Of a stretch of DNA of 14,870 nucleotides, positions 5,280 through 12,544 are shown piece by piece. Source of the DNA: JALRHH01 sp964638875 (lineage in GTDB: Bacteria > Patescibacteriota > Saccharimonadia > Saccharimonadales > JALRHH01); assembly GCA_964638875.1 (NCBI GenBank), contig CAZXBL010000024.1:1-14870 (forward strand), in the 5' to 3' direction. The notes under the pieces were generated by a model. The model searched no databases. It was given only the letters and a program-made list of their open reading frames with translations, and was not told where the DNA came from. The position numbers and the translations under genes were made by a program. How positions within the stretch are numbered: position 1 is the first letter of the stretch; every line of letters begins with the position of its first letter.

Positions 5280-7785
5280 TTTGCTAGTAGTAAACCGGTT
5301 ATCCAGAACAGTGCAGCTTGTTTTCGCGGTGCTTGCATTTATGTGTCTGTTCATGTTGTTCGATGCGCCTAAGGCTGCCGCAGATGCCTGTTCTTCAGCG
5401 GAGTCAGACTTTGCGCAAGTGGATGTTTATGTAGAAGTCCGACAAAAGACGTCTACGGGCAGCGACTTGTTAGGGTATGGAAAGGGCTATAGCTTTTCGG
5501 TTACAGCCACAACCCCAGACCCCGGCAATTATCCAAATGCTGCAAACAAGCAAAAATTTGCCGAGGTTCAGCGGGATCGCCTGAAAGGGAATGCCGGAAG
5601 TATTAGAAATGAGTGGATCCCGCAAGGCAGTCCGTACAAAACGCGAGGGGCAATTAATTCCCCTGGCTCTAACAATTGGATGAACGGAACCACAGGCGGT
5701 AACCCACCTTCGCATACTGTTAACATCACTACGCCAGGCGACATGCATTACTGCGATATCGGAAGCGGAGCGGGCAACAGAATCCATCCAGCCTTTGACT
5801 TTACGAACGGTACAAACGGTAACCCCTTCTTAGCATGTTTGGGTGGGCCGGTAGAGCTTTGGAACTACTTGGGCAGCGACTATAAATTTGGTGATCCCGA
5901 CGGCAGTGGCCCTCAGGAAAGGATAATAAAACATTCTGAATTCGCAGCTGATTATCTCTTTAATGCCACCGGAGCCCCGACCAAATATGTGCTCCCAGGT
6001 GTAAACAGCAAAGCCAATGAAAGCGGTAAAATATTCGATGTTCCCCCGGGGGGATACTGGACAGACAGTAGTCATTTTTACAATGGTAAAAATGATGGTG
6101 ATGGCATTGCGATAATTTTTAAATACGAGTTGCCGCTACAGAATAATCCTCCTGTAGGCACGCTTACTTGTACTTTATCATCTGGTAACTGGATTCTTTC
6201 CTACACATTCAGCGATGTAGATGGCACTACTACTGCCACCCTTGGGACCAGCAGCAGTGGCGGGGGCACCCCTCTGTCCTCAAGCCCCGGCTCACTCTCA
6301 GTTACAGCTGGCACCTCTGCGATAACGTACTACCTATTTGTGAAAGATATAGGACCTAATAATTTTGTTCAAAAAGCCAGTGCGATATGTAACCCTCCTG
6401 GAAATAACCCGCCTACTCTCAGTCTTGAGGTTGAATGTGAAAATGCGACATTCAGCAGGCAAAGAGCAACCTTCAGCGGCTCTGACCTTGACGGCGCAGT
6501 GACGGCTACACTCACACTACCTAATAACACTACTACCACAACAAGTCCAAGAACTTTCTCTCCTGATAGCGGTGGTAATACCTACAAGCTAACTGTGACA
6601 GACGCATTGCCAGGAGGTGGTTTTGGAACCCCGGTCAGTATCAACAAGACCTCACCACCTTGTGCACCTGCTCCTGTACTTGAACCACACGTTGAAATTA
6701 CGGGAACTGTTTTGGCCCCTGGTGACACGGTTGAAGGTTCTTCGTCAGTTTGTCTTAACAGTGGTCCGTCAGGCAGCACCCGATGGAAGCGAACATTCTG
6801 GTATGAAAACAGTGCTGGTGCAAGAACAGTTATTGAGACCATCCCATTTGCTGGCGCAACCACGATCTCAACTTGTAACGTCACTGTAGGGACGCCTAAG
6901 TCAGAAGTAATTAAATCTGGTTATGTCAAAATATGCCTAGAACTCGAGCTTCAGCCAGTATTACCAGCAACTGCTGAAGACAATCCTAAAACAACTTGCC
7001 GTGGCATTGGTAAGCAGCCGTATATTCAAGTTAAAAATGGTGATGTTAATACGACTGCTGACGTCAGTGTACTGAGAAACTCAGGTACATGTACAAATTC
7101 CTCAACCGGTTATATTACAACTTGGGAGGGAGTCTACGGAAGCGGTACAGAACTAGCTGCATACTCAGGTAATACGGTTAGAGAGTTTGCGACAGCGTTA
7201 AACCGAAGTTTGGATCCAAGGCGGGCATCTGGTCTACTGTTTGCTAATAGTCCCTCAAACCAACCATTTAGTACTCCGGTCGGCTGTAGCCAAAAAGATC
7301 CTGGTTGGGACGCAGCTAAAACAAGTACGCTTACCGGGACGCAGCCCTACAGCGGAGGGACATTGCATGTTAATGGAAACGTATATATAGCCAGTCCTGT
7401 TAACTCTCCAGGCTCATTTAGTCTAAACGGTGTACCTAAAAATAAGGTTGTCGCTACAGGTAACATCTACATAAACAGTGCTGTTACAAACCTAGATGGC
7501 ATATATATGGCCGGGGGCACTATCTATACATGTACTAACGGTAATGCTAAGCCTACAGCATCATTCCTGAGCTCACTCCCTGGAGGCTGTACAAGCACAA
7601 GGTTGACAGTTAATGGCGCGTTGATTGCACCGCAAATCAAATTCCTGCGACTTGTTGGCAATGTTAATGATAATACGGCTGACGAGACCATTACGTATGA
7701 CCCGACAGTTTGGCTACGAGCCCTAAGTGGTGGCAGCGGTGAGCAAGTCATTGATGCGTATACAACCTTGCCACCAATCCTTTAG
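5266..7785 (+). CDS. large secreted surface protein with Ig/PKD-like repeats, putative pilus-associated component
   Basis: This 839-aa protein starts with a signal peptide (basic residues near 11-14, hydrophobic core about 16-32, cleavage likely after the AAA at 37-39). It continues with about 250 residues I do not recognise and then two related beta-rich repeats that begin NNPP at residues 293 and 380 and contain the D-x-D-G segments typical of PKD/cadherin-like folds. A C-terminal region follows, with the PYIQVKNGD block at about 585 and the DGIYMAGGTIYTC block at about 744-756. The last type recurs in proteins beside CPR type IV pilus genes, by my recollection. There is no LPxTG motif, C-terminal membrane anchor or class III prepilin cleavage site. 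Start choice: ATG at 5266 or 5269, with AAAGGTG at 5255-5261 as Shine-Dalgarno, overlapping the SurA-like gene. A pilus tip or adhesin role is inferred from position. Confidence 0.75.
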   Translation: MMLSNLLVVNRLSRTVQLVFAVLAFMCLFMLFDAPKAAADACSSAESDFAQVDVYVEVRQKTSTGSDLLGYGKGYSFSVTATTPDPGNYPNAANKQKFAEVQRDRLKGNAGSIRNEWIPQGSPYKTRGAINSPGSNNWMNGTTGGNPPSHTVNITTPGDMHYCDIGSGAGNRIHPAFDFTNGTNGNPFLACLGGPVELWNYLGSDYKFGDPDGSGPQERIIKHSEFAADYLFNATGAPTKYVLPGVNSKANESGKIFDVPPGGYWTDSSHFYNGKNDGDGIAIIFKYELPLQNNPPVGTLTCTLSSGNWILSYTFSDVDGTTTATLGTSSSGGGTPLSSSPGSLSVTAGTSAITYYLFVKDIGPNNFVQKASAICNPPGNNPPTLSLEVECENATFSRQRATFSGSDLDGAVTATLTLPNNTTTTTSPRTFSPDSGGNTYKLTVTDALPGGGFGTPVSINKTSPPCAPAPVLEPHVEITGTVLAPGDTVEGSSSVCLNSGPSGSTRWKRTFWYENSAGARTVIETIPFAGATTISTCNVTVGTPKSEVIKSGYVKICLELELQPVLPATAEDNPKTTCRGIGKQPYIQVKNGDVNTTADVSVLRNSGTCTNSSTGYITTWEGVYGSGTELAAYSGNTVREFATALNRSLDPRRASGLLFANSPSNQPFSTPVGCSQKDPGWDAAKTSTLTGTQPYSGGTLHVNGNVYIASPVNSPGSFSLNGVPKNKVVATGNIYINSAVTNLDGIYMAGGTIYTCTNGNAKPTASFLSSLPGGCTSTRLTVNGALIAPQIKFLRLVGNVNDNTADETITYDPTVWLRALSGGSGEQVIDAYTTLPPIL

Positions 7786-7811
7786 GCAGACCACCACCTA
7801 ACAAAAAAGTG

Positions 7812-7840
7812 TTTAACATCTAAAACGCTTATGCTACAAT
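7812..7840 (+). promoter_or_regulatory. promoter ahead of pilM, extended -10 TGC-TACAAT
   Basis: TACAAT (7835-7840, 5/6) is preceded by TGC, and TTTAAC lies 17 nt upstream as a weak -35. The predicted transcription start falls at about 7847-7848, on the ATG of a 20-codon leader ORF. This would allow the pilMNO-BTC genes to be expressed apart from the two upstream genes. Confidence 0.5.
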
Positions 7841-7847
7841 TTAGCCA

Positions 7848-7910
7848 ATGAAAGGTATTCGCGATCTACGGGTGAAAACAGATAGTCTAGCCCCAGTAAT
7901 CGCGACGTAA
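7848..7910 (+). CDS. possible 20-aa leader peptide upstream of pilM
   Basis: An ATG placed exactly where the predicted transcript begins opens a 20-codon frame ending in TAA, 9 nt before the pilM start. The peptide reads MKGIRDLRVKTDSLAPVIAT. It resembles no family I know. Its coding stretch is almost wholly occupied by the 7859-7905 hairpin, so the RNA structure may be the real functional element and the frame incidental. Alternatively, ribosomes translating it would melt the hairpin and couple to pilM. Confidence 0.3.
   Translation: MKGIRDLRVKTDSLAPVIAT
7859..7905 (+). promoter_or_regulatory. long hairpin in the pilM leader RNA
   Basis: TCGCGAT (7859-7865) pairs perfectly with ATCGCGA (7899-7905). 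The stem then continues, after a single bulged C, with TAC/GTA (7867-7869 with 7896-7898), and after a bulged A with GGG/CCC (7870-7872 with 7892-7894), giving 13 base pairs around an apical region that contains AGA/TCT. There is no following T-run, so it is not an intrinsic terminator. It ends 14 nt before the pilM ATG, which has no good Shine-Dalgarno of its own. Confidence 0.5.
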
Positions 7911-7919
7911 AATTAAGAT

Positions 7920-8960
7920 ATGAGCATATTGAGTGGGGTAGGCGATTTCTTCGGGTTAGATATCGGAGCAAGTGCTATTCGATTGGTCTATGCACCAGGT
8001 GCCGGCACAACACCAACACTGGCGAGGTACGCCCATGTACCTGTTGATAGCAAAATTTCATTGAGTGATTCTGATGTGGACAGGCAAAAACTTGCGCAGG
8101 TTATTAGGGAACTTGTCGTAAAGGCAAAAATCCCAACGTCAAATGTAGCTGTAGGCATACCGTCTAACCGTGTATTTACCACGGTAGTTGATTTTGAAAA
8201 ATTGTCCCCGGGGGAATTAGACAAGGCAATCAGACTTCAGGCAGGTTCTCTAATCCCAACACCAATAGAGACGTCAAAGGTTGACTGGGCCGTAATAGGT
8301 AACTCTCCAGTAGATCAGACTAAGATTGAAGTGCTTATATCCAGCGTACCCAATGAATATACTGAGAAGCGACTCGACATGCTGGAGTCAATTGGGTTGA
8401 ACGTTATCGCCCTGGAACCAGACAATCTGGCAATAGCACGTGCGGTTCTGGAGCCCGGAGCTACAGGGGCCCAAGTGGCAATTGACATCGGGCTAAAGTC
8501 GACTGATTTAGTAGTGTCTATTGCTGGAACTCCACGGTTGTGCCGATCAATCCCAACAGGACTCGAGGCAATAATCAAGAGTGCGATGCAAAACCTGAAC
8601 ATTGATGACAAACAGGCAGAACAGTTCGTATTTAAATTTGGTCTTTCGAAGGACAAGTTAGAAGGACAAGTTCATGGGGCGATTCTCGGGACTGTCGAGA
8701 CTTTGATGGCAGAAATAGAGAAATCAATAAAATTCATCAATTCACGCTATAAAGACGTGCCTATTGAAAAGGTTGTCGTAGTGGGTGCGGCAGCAGCATT
8801 GCCGGAGCTACCACTATTTATTGCAAATAAATTCAACATTAATGTCGAGATTGGTAACGCATGGCGGAACATTAGTTATGCAGCAAAGCAGCAAAATGAA
8901 CTTCTCACAGTATCGAACCATTTTGCAGTTGCAGCCGGATTAGCGGAGCGAACACTATGA
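7920..8960 (+). CDS. pilM: type IV pilus assembly ATPase-fold protein PilM
   Basis: This 346-aa cytoplasmic protein has the actin/FtsA-like fold of PilM. The first phosphate loop is LDIGASAIRLV (13-23), the second is IDIGLKSTDLVV (188-199), and the late adenosine-side motif VVVVGAAAALPEL is at 285-297, where the glycine-rich GGG usual in the family is reduced to GAA. PilM binds ATP and the N-terminal tail of PilN, and links the PilN/O ring to the pilus motor at the inner face of the membrane. The ATG at 7920 has no strong Shine-Dalgarno, so initiation may depend on the leader ORF that stops 9 nt upstream. The pilN start follows after 49 nt. Confidence 0.93.
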   Translation: MSILSGVGDFFGLDIGASAIRLVYAPGAGTTPTLARYAHVPVDSKISLSDSDVDRQKLAQVIRELVVKAKIPTSNVAVGIPSNRVFTTVVDFEKLSPGELDKAIRLQAGSLIPTPIETSKVDWAVIGNSPVDQTKIEVLISSVPNEYTEKRLDMLESIGLNVIALEPDNLAIARAVLEPGATGAQVAIDIGLKSTDLVVSIAGTPRLCRSIPTGLEAIIKSAMQNLNIDDKQAEQFVFKFGLSKDKLEGQVHGAILGTVETLMAEIEKSIKFINSRYKDVPIEKVVVVGAAAALPELPLFIANKFNINVEIGNAWRNISYAAKQQNELLTVSNHFAVAAGLAERTL

Positions 8961-9009
8961 TTTTCCCGCCATTAACTAGATCTATTATGCTGCCAGGAGG
9001 CGAAGCCTA

Positions 9010-9723
9010 ATGATACAATTAAACCTTCTCCCAGATGTAAAACTACGATATGTAAAGGCAAAGCGGTTGCAACGTACTGTAGTTACAGTATCCGTTTTAG
9101 TCTCTGCAGTTGCGGTAGGGTTATTAATCTTTTTCCTAGTTACCACAGGCCTGGTTCAGAAAACGCATTTGAACAACCTTAATGATGATATAGCTGATAG
9201 CAAGAGTAAGCTAGAGAGCATAACTGACTTGAGTAAAATCCTGACCGTCCAGAACCAGCTTAACCAACTCCCTAATCTGCACGGTGAAAAGCCAGCTACC
9301 TCTCGTTTATTTGGATTTATGCAGCAACTAACACCCAGCAATGTAAGTATTTCATCACTTTCGTTTAAAACCGAGGATCAATCGATCGTCATTACTGGGT
9401 CCGCAGAGTCGTTAGCTGCAGTCAACACCTATGTAGACACGTTGAAGTTTACGAATGCTAGCTTCAAGGCCGATAGTGATGAACAGGCCGCGGAACAAAC
9501 TAGCCTGGCGTTTAAAGAAGTTGTCCTGAGCAGTTTCGCGCTGAGTGAAAGCCCTGAAAAAGGCAAGGCAGCAACATACAGTATCCAAGTAAAGTATGAC
9601 CCGGTATTATTTGCTAATAACAATATCACCAAGCTGGTTGTCCCGCAGCAGATCACCACGCGTTCTGAAACAGAAAAACCTGCTGCCATCTTCCAAACTC
9701 AACCAAAAAGCGATGGGGAATAG
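9010..9723 (+). CDS. pilN: type IV pilus alignment protein PilN
   Basis: The 237-aa product begins with MIQLNLLP, the conserved PilN tail that docks into PilM. A single membrane segment follows at about 24-46, then a coiled-coil-prone stretch (about 50-90) and a small outside alpha/beta domain (about 100-200) of the ferredoxin-like type known for PilN. The final 35 residues are low in complexity and variable. Start choice is firm: AGGAGG at 8995-9000 lies 9 nt before the ATG. PilN pairs with PilO in the membrane to align the PilM-motor complex. It sits between pilM and pilO, with 9 nt to the latter. Confidence 0.9.
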   Translation: MIQLNLLPDVKLRYVKAKRLQRTVVTVSVLVSAVAVGLLIFFLVTTGLVQKTHLNNLNDDIADSKSKLESITDLSKILTVQNQLNQLPNLHGEKPATSRLFGFMQQLTPSNVSISSLSFKTEDQSIVITGSAESLAAVNTYVDTLKFTNASFKADSDEQAAEQTSLAFKEVVLSSFALSESPEKGKAATYSIQVKYDPVLFANNNITKLVVPQQITTRSETEKPAAIFQTQPKSDGE

Positions 9724-9732
9724 GATACGTAT

Positions 9733-10404
9733 ATGAAAAGTCTACAGTTAAACACTAAGCGCACCCAGATCGACAAGTCCCAGGTAACAGTAGTAGCTGC
9801 CGTATCAATAGCAGTATTTTTGGTGATATTTTCTGTGATATCAATCCACGCTCTGTATCAGAAACAATCATATCAGAGCAGGGTAATTGCAGCGCGTGAA
9901 AAGGCTCGCGACCAGCTGAACGAAAATATTACTACTTCAACTGAGCTAACAGAAGCCTATAAACGTTTTGTTTCTGAACAAGAAAATATCATTGGCGGCA
10001 GCGCTGCGGGCACAGGCAGTAGGGACGGTGACAACGCACGAATTGTGCTTGATGCACTTCCTAGTAAATATGATTACCCAGCACTTGTTACAAGTCTTGA
10101 AAAGATCATCAAACAACAAGGTCTGGCTATAGAGTCAATTTCTGGCACTGATGATGAGGTTACCCAATCGCAAGCAAATGATTCGTCTCAGACAGTTGAC
10201 GTACCATTTGAAACGACAGTCCGTGGCGACTACACGCAGACTCAGGATATTATCAAGTTGTTTGAGCGCTCAATCCGTCCGTTTAGCATCAAGGAGCTCA
10301 CCTTCACGGCATCTGGTCCTAATGAGATCTCAACAAGCGTCAAGGCTACATCCTATTTCCAGCCAGAGAAGAAGCTTGAGTTCAAAAGCGAGGTAGTGAA
10401 GTGA
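9733..10404 (+). CDS. pilO: type IV pilus alignment protein PilO-like
   Basis: This 223-aa single-pass protein has a membrane segment at about 19-40, a coiled-coil-prone helix to about residue 90 and a periplasmic-type domain with the PilO pattern. That pattern includes LPSKYDYPALVTSLEKIIKQQGLAIESI (about 109-136), then a beta strand with VPFETTVRGDYTQTQDIIKLFERSIRP (the PilO core of strand, G-x-Y, helix). It fits the position right after pilN. AGGA at 9722-9725, overlapping the pilN stop, serves as Shine-Dalgarno. Its own TGA overlaps the GTG start of the next gene by 4 nt (GTGA), which indicates translational coupling. Confidence 0.87.
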   Translation: MKSLQLNTKRTQIDKSQVTVVAAVSIAVFLVIFSVISIHALYQKQSYQSRVIAAREKARDQLNENITTSTELTEAYKRFVSEQENIIGGSAAGTGSRDGDNARIVLDALPSKYDYPALVTSLEKIIKQQGLAIESISGTDDEVTQSQANDSSQTVDVPFETTVRGDYTQTQDIIKLFERSIRPFSIKELTFTASGPNEISTSVKATSYFQPEKKLEFKSEVVK

Positions 10405-10649
10405 AACAAAAAGACATAGCCCTGATCGTAGTCATTGCCTTCATTGGGGCGATATTCGCGGTGGTGTTATCCAAAGCGGTATTTAATAGTTCAGACAGCA
10501 GGAAATTAACTGCCGAAGTCGTAACTCCTATCACGCCTGAATTTAACAGCGACCCGGGCAAGAGATATTTTAACCAAGAATCAATCGACCCAACGCAAAT
10601 CATTCGTATTGGTGGTAACGAGAATAACGATCCGTTTAAAGGACAATAG
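10401..10649 (+). CDS. 82-aa single-pass membrane protein in the pilP position
   Basis: A GTG start with GAGGT 6 nt upstream overlaps the pilO stop by 4 nt. The protein has one membrane segment (about 5-25) and a short outside tail ending in NDPFKGQ. The DPF near the end recalls the (R/N)DPF motif found in PilP and GspC linkers, but the beta-sandwich domain that binds the PilQ secretin is absent and the length is less than half that of PilP. In a cell without an outer membrane the secretin link would not be needed, so a shortened PilP-like subunit of the M-N-O complex is an attractive idea. It is inferred only from position and the DPF motif. The gene is certain from its coupling, but its function is not. 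Confidence 0.8.
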   Translation: MKQKDIALIVVIAFIGAIFAVVLSKAVFNSSDSRKLTAEVVTPITPEFNSDPGKRYFNQESIDPTQIIRIGGNENNDPFKGQ

Positions 10650-10679
10650 ACAGAGAGGACTTTTCTATGAGTGTCCTTT
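10638..10679 (+). promoter_or_regulatory. hairpin enclosing the pilB ribosome-binding site and start codon
   Basis: AAAGGACA (10638-10645) pairs with TGTCCTTT (10672-10679). Directly inside it ATAGA (10646-10650) pairs with TCTAT (10664-10668), leaving only a 3-nt bulge (10669-10671). The 13-nt loop holds the Shine-Dalgarno AGAGAGGA, while the pilB ATG (10667-10669) lies partly in the stem. The upstream gene's TAG (10647-10649) is in the 5' arm, so a ribosome finishing that gene would open the structure. Confidence 0.55.
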
Positions 10680-12448
10680 CAGCAACCACCCAAAAACAGG
10701 TTGAAGAAAAACTAGTCAAAGACGGTGCTGTTACAACTGACCAGCTCGCCGAGGCTCGGCAAAAGGCTGAGGCTTCTAATACGCCACTATTTGTTGAGCT
10801 TGTCAGAAGTGAATATATCAATAATGAGGCATTAACAAAAGCAATTGCTACGGTTGCACAGCTGCCATACGTTAACTTACAAGAAGTTACCATCAATGCT
10901 GATACCTTGAATCTATTGTCCAAGGACATCGCAGAGCAGTATATGGCTGTACCTTTAGGCGAGATGCAAAATCGTCTGGTGGTGGCTATGCTTGATGCAG
11001 AAAACGTTCAAGCAGTCGACTTTTTGGCAAATAAAATTGGTCGTCCATTAAAGGTCTATGCTGCCAGCGAAGAGGGGATCCGTTCAGTATTGGCTCAATA
11101 TGGTGCCCAGTTCAATAATGAGCTTACAGATGCCTTCTCTGACCAAGAAGATGTAGAAAACCTTGTTGTCGACAAAAATCAGAAATCGGACGATACAGTT
11201 GTCTCTCAGGATTCACCCATTAGTAAGATACTGACGTCGATATTAGAGTATGCAGTTAAAAATAATGCGAGTGATATCCACATTGAGCCTTCACAGAAAC
11301 AACTAAGAGTTCGATGCCGTATTGACGGGGTTATGCGCGAAATTATGGTTCTGCCAAAAGCAACTGAGCCACCGATGATCTCACGTATAAAAATTCTATC
11401 GAATCTTAAAATCGATGAGCATCGTATACCTCAAGATGGTCAGTTTACGGTAAATATTGCAAAAAAGTCAGTGGACCTTCGCATCGCAATATCTCCAGTT
11501 GTGTGGGGCGAGCAAGTTGTGGTTCGTTTGCTCGACAAGACAGGCACTAACTTGTTACTTGAAGATATGGGTTACACAGGGCGCGGGCTTAAGACCATCA
11601 GAAATGGTCTATCAAAGCCCAATGGTATGATCTTGACCTCTGGGCCAACTGGATCTGGTAAATCCACTACTCTGTATGCGCTGCTGAATGAGATCAAGAA
11701 TGACACCATTAATATTGTTACACTCGAGGATCCAGTCGAGTACAAGATGGAGGGTGTGAACCAAATCCAGGTAAACCCTGATGTTGGCTTAACATTCTCT
11801 GCTGGACTTCGCTCAATCCTCCGTCAGGATCCAGACGTTGTGATGGTGGGTGAGATTCGTGACAAGGAAACCGCTACATTGGCGGTACAAGCAGCGCTAA
11901 CGGGTCACCTAGTCTTTAGTACGCTTCACACCAACTCGGCGTCGGGTATCCTGCCACGTTTACTGGATATGGGTATTGAGCCATTTCTAATTGCAAGTAC
12001 TGTGCGAACGGTGATTGGGCAGCGACTTGTTAGGCGTAACAATAAAGACCACGAAAAATACACGTCTGATGCCGCAGAAACAGCTGCTATCAAAGCTACA
12101 ATCGGTAGCCTGCTCCCTAATTCGAAAGAGGATGTTGCCCGCGTAAGTGAAGATCTGGGCTTTGAGGACTTGCCACTCAGCGGGCAAGATAGCTACTCAC
12201 TCACCAGGGGCAAGGACGTGCCGAGCAATCCTGGAGGTTACAGTGGTAGGTTGGGCTTATACGAGGTGTTTGATGTCGATGAGCAGATTCAGAAGTTGAT
12301 CTTAAACAGTGCAAGTAGCGCAGATATTCAAAAGGCGGCCCAGGAACAAGGGATGATTACCATGCGCCAGGACGGCTACCTCAAGGCTTTAGCCGGGCAC
12401 ACTACCATTGCAGAAGTTGACCGTGTAGCCGCCACAGATAGCGCTTAA
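10667..12448 (+). CDS. pilB: type IV pilus extension ATPase PilB (GspE/PilB family), zinc cysteines missing
   Basis: The 593-aa protein has an MshEN/GSPII_E_N-type N-terminal region (about 10-145), an N2 domain (about 180-290) and the secretion ATPase core. The core shows Walker A GPTGSGKS (326-333), an Asp box with LEDPVE (353-358), Walker B DPDVVMVGEIRD (388-399) and a His box TGHLVFSTLHTN (412-423). It drives pilus polymerisation from the cytoplasm through PilC. The CxxC...CxxC zinc site that normally precedes the GYxGRxGxYEV motif is gone. The region 456-523 is Asp/Glu/Lys/Ser-rich, and the only Cys in the protein is 217. The RLG start of the c-di-GMP-binding MshEN motif is also not kept (QVE at 11-13). 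Start: AGAGAGGA 7 nt before the ATG, inside a hairpin. Confidence 0.95.
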   Translation: MSVLSATTQKQVEEKLVKDGAVTTDQLAEARQKAEASNTPLFVELVRSEYINNEALTKAIATVAQLPYVNLQEVTINADTLNLLSKDIAEQYMAVPLGEMQNRLVVAMLDAENVQAVDFLANKIGRPLKVYAASEEGIRSVLAQYGAQFNNELTDAFSDQEDVENLVVDKNQKSDDTVVSQDSPISKILTSILEYAVKNNASDIHIEPSQKQLRVRCRIDGVMREIMVLPKATEPPMISRIKILSNLKIDEHRIPQDGQFTVNIAKKSVDLRIAISPVVWGEQVVVRLLDKTGTNLLLEDMGYTGRGLKTIRNGLSKPNGMILTSGPTGSGKSTTLYALLNEIKNDTINIVTLEDPVEYKMEGVNQIQVNPDVGLTFSAGLRSILRQDPDVVMVGEIRDKETATLAVQAALTGHLVFSTLHTNSASGILPRLLDMGIEPFLIASTVRTVIGQRLVRRNNKDHEKYTSDAAETAAIKATIGSLLPNSKEDVARVSEDLGFEDLPLSGQDSYSLTRGKDVPSNPGGYSGRLGLYEVFDVDEQIQKLILNSASSADIQKAAQEQGMITMRQDGYLKALAGHTTIAEVDRVAATDSA

Positions 12449-12464
12449 GTTTATTGCGTTGAAA

Positions 12465-12473
12465 TGATATAGT
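12465..12473 (+). promoter_or_regulatory. extended -10 promoter ahead of pilT
   Basis: TGA followed by TATAGT (12468-12473, 5/6) lies 17 nt after the pilB stop. A weak -35 (TTAAGT, 12445-12450) is at 17-nt spacing and overlaps the pilB stop codon. The predicted start is near 12480, just before the Shine-Dalgarno of the 17-codon leader ORF. This would let pilT and pilC be expressed separately from pilB. Confidence 0.45.
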
Positions 12474-12490
12474 GTAGTCAAGGAAAAATA

Positions 12491-12544
12491 ATGGTGGGAA
12501 TAACACACACAATGACAGCGAACACACAGGGAGGGGTACAGTAA
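12491..12544 (+). CDS. possible 17-aa leader peptide translationally coupled to pilT
   Basis: ATG at 12491 is preceded by AAGGA (12480-12484) at 6-nt spacing and opens 17 codons (MVGITHTMTANTQGGVQ). The TAA at 12542-12544 shares its last A with the pilT ATG (TAATG), a classic coupling overlap. The strong pilT Shine-Dalgarno is inside the frame. The 95-nt pilB-pilT gap is long for this cluster, which makes a functional leader more plausible. The peptide has no recognisable family, and a chance frame cannot be excluded. Confidence 0.35.
   Translation: MVGITHTMTANTQGGVQ

Noticed and set aside
5780..7560. Short direct-repeat-like motifs (CTAACGG, GGTAAC, runs of ACT codons) in the surface-protein gene
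   Set aside because: These reflect Thr/Asn/Gly-rich coding sequence. Spacing is irregular and nothing resembles a CRISPR array or satellite.
8987..9010. 7-codon frame (MLPGGEA) whose TAA overlaps the pilN ATG
   Set aside because: Too short to separate from chance, with no Shine-Dalgarno of its own. The AGGAGG inside it is explained as the pilN ribosome-binding site.
8958..10404. Recoding of TGA (genetic code 25 of some CPR)
   Set aside because: pilM and pilO end in TGA exactly where the next gene's start or ribosome-binding region follows, and no in-frame TGA is needed in any gene.
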